Assembly (NCBI GenBank): GCA_000310025.1
Contig: FN649729.1
Location: 3,241,227 to 3,305,226, forward strand
Direction of reading: 5' to 3'
Length of the DNA: 64,000 nt
Source of the DNA: Ectocarpus siliculosus
Taxonomy: Eukaryota > Sar > Phaeophyceae > Ectocarpales > Ectocarpaceae
Shown here: positions 55,201 to 64,000 of the stretch, in pieces
Layout of the letters: each line of letters begins with the position of its first letter
Position numbering within the stretch: the stretch's first letter is position 1
Program-made: the position numbers and the translations under genes
Notes under the pieces: generated by a model
Seen by the model: only the letters and a program-made list of their open reading frames with translations
Databases searched by the model: none
What the model was told of the DNA's origin: nothing

Positions 55201-58200
55201 CGATCCAGGAGGTACTGTTGCGGCTCACCACACAGCAGGTTTTTTTTGTGATGCTTGCTGGAGTACTCAACATCAGGCGTAAGCATGTTAGACACCCTTG
55301 AGCAAACGTTTGTTGCCTTTGCCACAAGGAGAGCGATACTTCGTACACTGCACAAGAGCTGCTCGAAGAGGACCCCGACTTAATCGGACCGCTGAATGAC
55401 GTGGTAATGTTGGCTGCCGCAACAAAGCTGCTGTATAGTCAGTTACTGTGTGGAAGAGCTACTCCGTTGTGCGTTGCAGTAGGCTTGCTGCGTGTCGACG
55501 CACGCCGGACACCCCAGCTGAACAAATCGCTTCCGTGAATGCCCGCTCGCCCCTTTTTCGACGAAACTCGCATCATAGGAAACATCCCGACAGAAGCCGA
55601 TGCCAGCTACACCATCGCCGCGGTGGATGGCACTTTCAACATTCCTGACATCGCTGGTTCTCTTACCGGGAACACCACGACCGTAGCCCTTCTCCCCACC
55701 ATCGCGTACACTATTACGGTGGCTGTCGCCTTCGAGAACAACGAACCTGACTGTGGCTTCGTTACCCTCCCCTTGAACCCCACCTGCAGTGAGTCAGCCG
55801 CCTCGTTGAGAAATGTGCAGCGTAGTGCGTGCACAGGCATGGCTACCGATCGAAATGTTCTAACTCGAAAACGTAGGCTTTTTTTTTTCTTCTAGGCAAG
55901 ATTCAATGGACCTTCGTATTCTGACTGCAAGAATCACGGGGGAAAGGTGGAGTAGAATTGAGAAAGGGGGACTTCCTCCTGTGTACCCCAAGGCTTGTTG
56001 GTACTGTCAAAACGACTGTAGGGTAAGATAGCTGTGGATGGGCGCACGGAATTAGATGGGAAAACAACCCAACATCTGGCTGCTTCTCTGTGATGTCCAC
56101 GCTGACACGATGCATTGCCCTACCCGGCGCTCGTGTTTTACGAATGTACCTCAGGTTGCAGCGGAGACGACGAAAATTGCCCCGACCCTCTCATCTGCTG
56201 TGAAGTCAAGGACTTTTGTGACGTATTTTTGTCGGAGAGCATCGACGGCGTGATCTGCGGTAAGGAACGCTCTCCACCCGAGTTACACCGGTGGGTTATC
56301 CACCGGTGAGGCTGTCGCCACCAGTTTTCGAGGGAATCGCTGATTTTTGTTGGCCTGGTGTTCGGGTGATCAGTGTTTCATACGGTCTCTACCACATTCT
56401 ATCCCAAACCCTGATCGACGCTTGACTTGTTCTCTGTTTCAGGTGACCCCCACATGACCGGCTTCCTGGGACAAAAGTTTGACTTCACGGGAGAGGATGG
56501 AGGGTGGTACTCCGTCATCGCCGACGCCAACATGAACGTTAACATGAGGATCACGTCCCCCGTCGCCGACCTGCCCGAGATCACCTACATCACCGGTACG
56601 CGTTCAATGATCCTCCACATATGTACAGCTATTTAGTAGGGATTCCAGTTGAGGAGTGCTACATTGTATCGCGACTCGATTACCACCTTCCGGCGCAGCG
56701 AGTAGAACGGAGTGATGTGTACCAAAGGTGTGTACCCAATGAGCGTTGATTCATCGTGTTCATAGAACCGTTGATACACGCATTCGACGGAATACGTTTG
56801 CCAGCGCATCCACAATTAACAGCAAACAGCGGTTAGCCGGGGGGGGGGGGGGGGGGGGGGNNNNNNNNNNNNNNNNNNNNNNNNNNNNNNNNNNNNNNNN
56901 NNNNNNNNNNNNNNNNNNNNNNNNNNNNNNNNNNNNNNNNNNNNNNNNNNNNNNNNNNNNNNNNNNNNNNNNNNNNNNNNNNNNNNNNNNNNNNNNNNNN
57001 NNNNNNNNNNNNNNNNNNNNNNNNNNNNNNNNNNNNNNNNNNNNNNNNNNNNNNNNNNNNNNNNNNNNNNNNNNNNNNNNNNNNNNNNNNNNNNNNNNNN
57101 NNNNNNNNNNNNNNNNNNNNNNNNNNNNNNNNNNNNNNNNNNNNNNNNNNNNNNNNNNNNNNNNNNNNNNNNNNNNNNNNNNNNNNNNNNNNNNNNNNNN
57201 NNNNNNNNNCGTTTCGGGGGGGGGGTGGGGGGGGGGGGGCAGAACCTGTAACGAGACCGCCTCCAGCTCTCGAGCGAGTGGAACATAATCTCCGTTAGAC
57301 AATGGATGACAGAGTTTGGTGTGAGATAGGATAACCGTTTTACTCCCCGGAACCGCACACACACCATGTCCTGTGATGTGACCCTCGTTTGTTGTTGTTG
57401 GCCCCCTCACGGCGGTTGCTGGTGCGAACAGGTCTGTCCGTCCTCACTACCGACACCGATGGTGTCGACCACAGCATCGTAATCGAGGTCGCCAACCCCC
57501 ACAGCCTAGACAGCTCTTGCCCGGCCGGAGTTTCGCCCTGCCTCGCGGACGGCGCGCTCGTCGTGCTTCTCGACGGAGAAGAGTCATTGCTAGCCCCCGG
57601 CACGGTTGTTCTCGGGGGAGACGTGGAAGTCTCGGCGGCTAACCTCCCTGGCGCGTGCCGCTCGTTCGGTTTCGAGAAGGTCCGGCGGGAAAAAAAATAG
57701 CTCCATGTTACTACGTTTGGTGGTTTTTCACGCCTCGCCTGGTTCGCTTGCTCTCGCGTCCAGCTATTGTAGATTTGAACCGCGCCTGCCTCCCCCTCTT
57801 GCTGGCCGCCCCAATGGGCAGAGTACCACCCGGAACAATTAGTTGTCGGGGGCTACTGCAACATTTTGACGCAAAACCAATCGATGTCGCTCTCACACCA
57901 TCACTACAACGTTTTTCGGGTGCTGCATCTGATTGTGTTCGCAGTACTGGGAGCGCAAGAAGCTCGAGAACGCCCGCGCAGGCCGCCGCCTGAACACCCC
58001 GCCGAGCATGGGCGAATGGATCCTCGGGGTAAGAAAAGTTGATCACTGATGGGTAATGGTGTAGCTGTCGGCTACTTGGGTAGAGCAAAACCACGGAAGG
58101 GTAAGGTGTGGGGTAGACGGGAAACGCCTCGTAACCACGAGCAAGGTGCTTAAAGGTAGAGAGTACAGCATTGGCTGGTCGGCTAAGGAATAGACCGTAT

Positions 58201-59607
58201 TTGCAACAATTTTCTCGAGGCAAGCTGCACCCGTCAATGTTACCACCATCGTGTACATCGACAGTGCACCGTCGAATGGCGTGATTCGTTGCCACGACTG
58301 GCGTGTAACGGATAGATACGTCCGTTTCCGCGAGTGGCATGATTCGTAGGTTGTGTAGGGTTCATTCCATCCCCGGATTCTTCCCATGTTTTTCACGCCG
58401 CACGTACCCAGCCCGACCTAGCTTTTCTTGAATGTTCCTTCTCACACATGAATGTTTCAAGGCTATGAACCCGGCCACTTCTGGTGGTGTTGCAGCGATA
58501 GCTCAACAGGCCTGTATTGCCTGTTTTGCAGCGATGCCTCAACAGGCCTGTGAACAAAAGGTCGTCGTTCGGTCGGTGTTATTACGTTTTTGACCTTTCC
58601 AGTACTTGTTGATTTTTTTTTGTTCTTCCAGGACCCCACCGCCACCAACATGAACGAGTGCGTGGAATACGTGGCGCACGCAGAGGCCGAGGAAGGCGGG
58701 GTGTTCGCCCACCAGTCCGAGCACGCTTCCTTCCAGATCGTGACTCCAAAGGCGACCGTCCGCCTGAGCCACGGCAGGCTCCACCAGATCGCCATGCGCG
58801 ACCCGACCGACCGATTCGACCTCCCCGACCACTTGACCTGGCAGATGAACATGGCGATTGACCATGACGACGTGAGATAGTTGTTTGTGACCAAGTAAAC
58901 ATGCCATCGTTCAATGATAGTTTGCCTCAGATGATAATATAGTTTGCCTCAGTCTTGAAGGGGTTGGAACGGAATGACTGAAATCTAGCCATCTCTGAAT
59001 AAATCAAGCCAAAAGTGTTTCGGGTGTCCGTGCTTTATTGGGTTACACTGTTCCGCGGCGCGTCGTATCTTGTTGTTGTCGAAAAGACGACAAACAAGGG
59101 ACGCCACCTCCGGTCGGGCGTAATTATGCAACACGTCACCGCGGATACCTCCTTGATAATTAACTCAGTAGGGAGGGGGGGGGAGAGAGTGTTGTTTGCT
59201 TGTAAGGTGATTCCTGATAGAGAGGGGCCGTTTTTCCCTTTTTGGGAGGGGGTGAGCAGAGCCGTTGGAACTGATTGATGTGGCGGGAGCTCAATGGAAC
59301 TTCCCCATGTCGCACATTGTCGCGTACGGGAGAAAGGGCTCATTTCCTCTCGCAACTTCTGGGTTCCATTGCGGGCATGGCCATAGGTCATCCCCCTCGT
59401 ACGCAAGTAAGGGCGCCAGACATACATGACGGTACATCTCGAAAACGAAAACCTCCCAACCGAAAGCGTTTTGTTTCTGCTGCCGCTGTACGCAGGTAAG
59501 CCACGCTGCCAAGGGCATCCTCGGGCAAACGTTCGTGCCAACGCGTGACGCGGACGGCAAGCCCATCATGACCGGCTTGGAGGCGATCCGTGGCACGGAG
59601 GAAGACT
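52298..59607 (+). CDS. Secreted Cys-rich protein with GDPH-type VWD/root-cap-like domain, about 14 exons
   Basis: ATG 52298 opens a signal peptide (RPAYIACGLSLFPQLLQVAA, cleavage likely after Ala). Exons joined by GT/AG with matching phases: 52298-52468, 52962-53023, 53448-53519, 53867-54014, 54442-54618, 55035-about 55139, one near 55345-55440, about 55579-55788, 56155-56259, 56443-56595, 57432-57679, 57945-58028, 58632-58871, 59496-59607. Exon 7 and the borders around it are unresolved, as is the final exon after 59607. The N-terminal half is a Cys-rich extracellular module (DGTCDVYGFNC, GPDSKCVC, GTISVTPSLVAEPC). Then comes SCSGDDENCPDPLICCEVKD and a domain starting GDPHMTGFLGQKFDFTGEDG and ending ILGQTF, GLEAIRGTEED, the pattern of root-cap (PF06830) and VWD-like proteins of plants and stramenopiles. 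Probably a secreted or wall protein; function unknown. Confidence 0.75.
56443..58871 (+). other. GDPH/root-cap-like domain exons (exons 10-13)
   Basis: Exon 56443-56595 encodes GDPHMTGFLGQKFDFTGEDG through ADLPEITYITG. Exon 57432-57679 encodes TDTDGVDHSIVIEVANP with paired Cys (SSCPAG, SPCLADG). Exon 57945-58028 encodes a basic YWERKKLENARAGRRLN. Exon 58632-58871 encodes NECVEYVAHAEAEEGGVFAH and HLTWQMNMAIDHDD. Exons 10 and 11 join in phase 1 (G plus GT), so nothing is missing between them. This region is excerpted from the gene above. Confidence 0.7.
56838..57240. other. Assembly gap (349 N) bounded by poly-G tracts, inside an intron
   Basis: N runs from 56861 to 57209. The left edge is a G homopolymer (56839-56860, after TTAGCC); the right edge has two G runs (about 57216-57239). 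Flanking exons are in matching phase, so the gap is intronic. TAGCC followed by a long G run also occurs at 8963, 63369 and 63599. Confidence 0.95.
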
Positions 59608-60817
59608 GTAAGTTGTTGGCGGAAATGAATGTCCTTCAGTCGGTTTTGATGCTGACGAACGTGCAGCGTACGCGCCGCGTGTCCTTAAACAACTTCCCGA
59701 TCAACGTGGCACAGAAGAACAAGACGTTTGTTCGGAGCTACACAAATCGTGTTTACCTGGTGGTCCTATTTTGACTGCTGTGTCGTCTCTCCCTCTGCTT
59801 TCGCTGTAGGCGTGCAGGAGGCAGCACAAGTACAACGAAGTCTGGGTGCTATATCTCGAATGCAGTGCCAGCCCGCTCGTTAGAGACTTATTTCGGGCGA
59901 GGCTCAACAAGTTATTGCCGCAACGATGTACATGTGTAGGCTGCTTATCCTTTCTGCCCATATCATTTATTTATTTTGTCCGAATGTTTCATATTTCTGT
60001 CCTGTCCTACGTTTTTCGAGCCAATAGTGTACGCCGACTCCTTTTAGCACGGCACTTGCGTTACCCCTTGTGCTTTCGAGAGCATGTCTAACCTCTGCAA
60101 GCACTACAGTACGTCGTCCTTCGGAAGCACGGGCAAGACTCGAATTCATGCCCTTGGATGGATACATCCATTCCTGATGCAGCTGTATCAACGTCATCCC
60201 CTGGTCGACGGTGAAAACGTTGGGGGTCCGTGCCTTGTTGCCTTAAGGGCGTGCCGCCTACCCGTCTCAACAGTCTTATGGGCTCGATTCAAGCCCAAAT
60301 TTCTCCTACGGCTGTGGTCGTCTCGTGTGCACAGCCTGATGGTGCTTCGATCGTTAGTCAACACCACGTAGTATGTAGTGTAGTCGAATGCACACAAGCG
60401 GCAGGTTTGGGGGGGGCCACCCGATTTATCTGCCCCAGGGACCACCCCGAAGCACGCAAAAACTCAACATTGTTTAGCCGTGGTCTACTTGAGGTTCACT
60501 GGAATGGACTCCACTCCCCAAAGACTATACCCGATGGTAGTTGCATTGCAATGATGTACTTGCTCATCGGGTCGAAGTCAGATCGATCGCTGTCGAGCTG
60601 TGCCAAGGGTGAGAGACGGTCTCTTCTTTCCACACTCAACACTCCGAATCCTCACGATGCATTTCTTGTCACTTGGGAGGTTGGTATTGTGCGATTTCCT
60701 TTTTCCCATGCATGCATGTGCATTTCTCTTTTTCTTTTAATGTGAAGAAGACAACAACAACAGCAACAAAATTATAGACACCAAGCATCGATAAGCACGC
60801 GCCCTGCTTCCCAGTTG
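59608..60817 (+). other. Unresolved 3' end of the secreted-protein gene and spacer
   Basis: After the donor at 59608 (GTAAGTTG) the frame needs two bases to complete a T-- codon. Candidate acceptors exist, for example CTGTAG at 59804-59809 and GTCAG at 60576-60580, but none gives a clearly homologous C-terminus. The remainder shows no other gene. Confidence 0.45.
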
Positions 60818-63255
60818 TCGTACATCTGATGAGCCCATTTTCTACCTTTTTCTGTCATCTGAGACTCCATACTTTTTTCCCCCCTCTTGTCTGGGCAGAC
60901 CGTGTGGATGGAGCTCTTGGTGTGGATTTCCTTCAAGACGCCCACACCTCTTAGGCGCTGAACTTGAAACGGAACGAACGTGCCAATGTAAAACTAGTGT
61001 TTCCACAGCACGGTAATGTAGACACGAGGTTCACGTTGCTGCAGCCGAGGTGTATCATTACCGGGCTCCTTCGCGCCCGGCACTCGGGGAGTCCTACACG
61101 CAGGTTGGCAGGGGGAACCGGGGCTGCCCACCATCTTGCTATCGAATCAGTGGGGGCAGTGTATGAACCGTAGAACACAAGTAGTAGTATTAAGAGGTTG
61201 ATGCTGGGGGGACAAATTATGTCGAGAGATATAAAGTATTGTGACGGGGAGATTTCGATATTGTATACTTACTTTCGAGTGGGAGAGCTCGCGGATACCG
61301 TACCACTTGTGCGTTTCACCAGGGTTGTGTTTTGGGCGAAACGGAACGTTATCAATGGTTGAAACCCAAACCGAAACTTTTGAGGATGGTTTGGGAGATT
61401 CGCCTGCGGAGGAAAGGCGGCTTGCGGGTTACATTGTGATCCGCGAGTGTGTTTGCGGTTTCGTTGACAAATTGTCGAAAGTTGTGTAGCCGAGAGCTTT
61501 GGAGTGCACGAGTTGGCCTTGGTGTACGGGCATGGGTACGTCACGTAGTTGCAAATGCAAAAGCTCGATCTGTACCCGTCTCTCACAGCGCTTGATTCGG
61601 TTATAGTTTCATAGAGGAACAATGAGGTGATCGCGACGCTCAAGTGGTTGGGCTATTGACTAGGGAGGAAGCGTAGTGAACGTCACGGAGGGCGTAGTAG
61701 TAGATATAGCTCTGCAGGGAGGGCCGGTGCTTACCACCAACTGTGCTTTCTCGAGCTTTTTCTTCATCCCTCCCTGATAGCCGTGGCCCACTTTGTACTG
61801 TTAGGGTGTGCGGAGCAGGTTAACTCGTGTCGTATGATAGGTAGGTGCGTTGTCGTTATTGTATTGACTGCGACTGTTGTGCTCCCTTTTCTTTTGTCTT
61901 GTTTGCGTCGATGTAACTGATGTTTGTTCGTGGTGATATTGTTGGACGAGCGTTCGAGAGTGATATCGCTTGCATTTTTTTTCCGCGGCCACCAATCGAG
62001 GTCCACAACGGTCGGAAGTGACAATTTGGAAATTTGGGAGCGTAAAAATATATATCATACACCTCCGTGGGGGGTAAATGAATTCTAAGTGAAAAACGAA
62101 TTATTATCTGGGTTGGTTACATTTATTTTCTGGTTTTGGCAGGGTACATCGCTGTGAAGAACGGACGGCCCTGACGGTTGCTGGTCGAGTCTTCAGAGCA
62201 TGTTTCGTACGTTTTTCATGCGTGCACTTCCATGGGACCTCTTCACGTAATCCCATGGACGTCCACGCACTTCAACGAAAAATTCCATGGAATGCCCTTG
62301 CGAATGCTCTACAATATTTTGGAAGGCCCATGAAATCCCGTGGAGGTGAAGAACATGCTTCACGAACGTTCGTGAATGTGTACAGTCGTTCCGCGGATGG
62401 ATGTCCCTTGACACTTTGCGAATGTACTGTACGGTAAACACGATCAACCAGAGAATAGCCGTCCTTCGAACGAAAATAAACAAGGTACAATCAGCACACG
62501 CCTATACCTACCTGTGGCCTACATTCATTTTTTATCTGAAGATCACACGAAAGCATATTGTTGAAACGTCCCCCATTTACCATGAGAAGATCCTTCGGTA
62601 AGCTAATGGCAACCATCGGCCGACACAAACAATATAGAAGAAAGTGAGTAGGAACAACAGAGGATCACCAACGAACACACACGAGATTTTGCCGGCCCTT
62701 CTACCAAGTCGATTGAGTGGAGTGTGGAGGAGTCCAGACCGTCCGGAGGACAAACATACCCGTCGCTCGTACGGTACTCGAGTCACTCAGCGAAGCAGCC
62801 GGACAGATTTTACAAGGTGGGGTAGGTTGCGGCTTGGCTGTTGCGTGCTTGGGTAAGTGTACGGTTTGCAACTTTCATACCGAGAAAAAGCAACCGACCT
62901 CCCACGGGAACCTCGACGACGGTATCTAGGTATCTATATATCTACAAAAAGAATGGGGCTCCGCTGAAATGTTGTCACCACATGTAAAAGGCACGTATTT
63001 GTGCCTCCATAATTAATTCGGCAGCTCAAAAGCACTCGAAAATTGAATAAGCCCATACGGGTCTTTCTTGGCGATGCTTGCACGCCCCGGTGCTATCTCC
63101 CCGACCGGTGCCACCTCTCCGCCTCGTGCGGTACTCAAATGAAACGCTCAAGATTCCAGCCACTACCTTGTGCGTCGAGGTTTGGTCCCGATCGCCCAGC
63201 AGTCGTGACTTGAATAGAAAATTGTTGTAAATAGTAGTCTAAAGGAGAAGTGGGC

Positions 63256-63717
63256 CGAGCAACGCATTAAACAGAGAGAGCAGCGCGCGTCACGCCATTT
63301 GCAGCAGGGTTGGCCTCTGGAGGGATGAAGACAAAAAGCAAATACGTGTACTGTAGTGTATATTTTTTAGCCGGGGGGGGGGGGCGCGCGGACAGAATTC
63401 ACGGGGTATCCACCAACCTGATGCTTCCCCTCCAATCCCACTCCGGACAACACCAGCAAGTCAAGTGTGTCACCCATTCATCACGACCGAGCATTTGACA
63501 GAGAGAGCAGCGGGCGTCACGCCATTTGCAGCAGGGTTGGCCTCTGGAGGGATGAAGACAAAAACACAAATACGTATGTACTGTAGTGTATTTTTTTTAG
63601 CCGGGGGGGGGGGGGGCGCGGACAGAATTCACGGGGTATCCACCAACCTGATGCTTCCCCTCCAATCCCACTCCGAACAACACCAGCAAGTCAAGTGTGT
63701 CACCCATTCATCACGAC
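63256..63717. repeat. Internal tandem duplication, about 231-bp unit, two copies
   Basis: CGAGCA followed by ACAGAGAGAGCAGCG and GTCACGCCATTTGCAGCAGG begins at 63256 and 63488, and the next CGAGCA is at 63718. Each unit has its own poly-G tract and TTCACGGGGTATCCACCAAC. The corresponding place in copy 1 (8840-9080) has one unit. Confidence 0.9.
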
Positions 63718-63977
63718 CGAGCAACCGAGCGAGCGCTACTCGGGATGAACACACGTGAGTCTGAGGGCAGACATCTGAATCAGGGAACGACACTGTATTT
63801 TCTTCGGAGAACACCAAAAGAGACGGTGCTCATCAGACCGTCCGAAACAGGAAGCGCAATACATCCCTCAAACCCGCGATTCTTCGGCTCGTGTTGTCCA
63901 ATATAGAACGCCGGCAACAGAACGTACGTCTTCCTCGGCTGCCTGGGGGAATGAAACCTACAACCATTGTCCAGCTA

Positions 63978-64000
63978 AGGGAAAAACTCACGCGCAAGGC
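63978..64000 (-). CDS. End of a second RPAP1-like copy (partial, runs off the window)
   Basis: The last 23 bases equal 9343-9371, carrying the stop codon and the final codons LAREFFP on the minus strand. Whether the duplicated gene is complete cannot be seen. Confidence 0.45.

Larger units (their letters stand above)
60818..64000. repeat. Segmental duplication, copy 2 (partner 6260-9371)
   Basis: Collinear and direct with copy 1, diverged with indels on the left and nearly identical from about 62690 on. It runs off the window edge inside the RPAP1-like gene. It contains an internal tandem duplication (63256-63717) absent from copy 1. A CCATGG-rich patch at 62230-62345 is expanded relative to copy 1 (7940-7960). 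Confidence 0.85.

Noticed and set aside
56746-57410. Open frames running through the N gap
   Set aside because: They are produced by N and poly-G sequence only; the gap lies in an intron.
1-64000. CRISPR arrays, bacterial operons, tRNA or rRNA genes
   Set aside because: The tandem arrays lack constant repeats with unique spacers of CRISPR type, and no tRNA or rRNA sequence was recognised by eye; a tRNAscan run would be needed to exclude diverged tRNA genes.

Overview
The window is eukaryotic nuclear DNA, probably from a brown alga or close stramenopile (Ectocarpus-like). This is inference. It rests on one intron-rich gene with good GT/AG junctions and a secreted domain layout I associate with stramenopiles, together with Ty1/copia, chromoviral Ty3/gypsy and DIRS-like tyrosine-recombinase retroelements, GC-rich homopeptide-coding microsatellites and long non-coding spacers. 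Nothing bacterial (operons, Shine-Dalgarno sites, CRISPR) was seen. Most of the window is nested, decaying retrotransposon sequence; only two host genes are well supported, plus a short possible gene tail at the left edge.

Left flank (1-12.5 kb): a possible gene end at 3-116, non-coding sequence, a tandem repeat of about 150-165 bp (2.6-3.3 kb), an AT-only island (4.9-5.3 kb) next to a stretch packed with CCATGG palindromes (5.3-6.2 kb), the first copy of a 3.1-kb segmental duplication (6.26-9.37 kb), and the C-terminal exon of an RPAP1-like gene on the minus strand (9.34-10.87 kb). Copy 2 of the duplication closes the window (60.8-64.0 kb), so about 51 kb of retroelements plus one gene lie between direct copies.

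Retroelement block (12.5-48.4 kb): a minus-strand gag-only gene (12.7-15 kb); a small LTR element with only a gag remnant (15.16-17.56 kb) with a target duplication and a possible half-tRNA-Met primer site; a solo LTR (17.99-18.32 kb); a fold-back element (18.36-19.49 kb); a DIRS-like element (19.5-25.9 kb) whose tyrosine recombinase occurs twice as 1.5-kb inverted arms; a full-length copia element, here Copia-A (25,991-34,358), interrupted by a 1.56-kb non-autonomous relative of a second family, Copia-B; a tandem array of nine hairpin units with compensatory base changes (34.53-35.18 kb); and a minus-strand chromoviral gypsy element (35.2-48.4 kb) whose gag is split by full-length Copia-B (40,527-47,826). 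The Copia-B LTRs are identical, although its reading frames are broken many times.

Right flank (48.4-64 kb): a degenerate three-copy repeat with TCC microsatellites; then a plus-strand gene (52,298 to at least 59,607) of about 14 exons encoding a secreted Cys-rich protein with a GDPH-type von Willebrand D/root-cap-like domain. Matching intron phases show that the 349-N assembly gap lies inside an intron. The hairpin array is the most unusual sequence signal I found.
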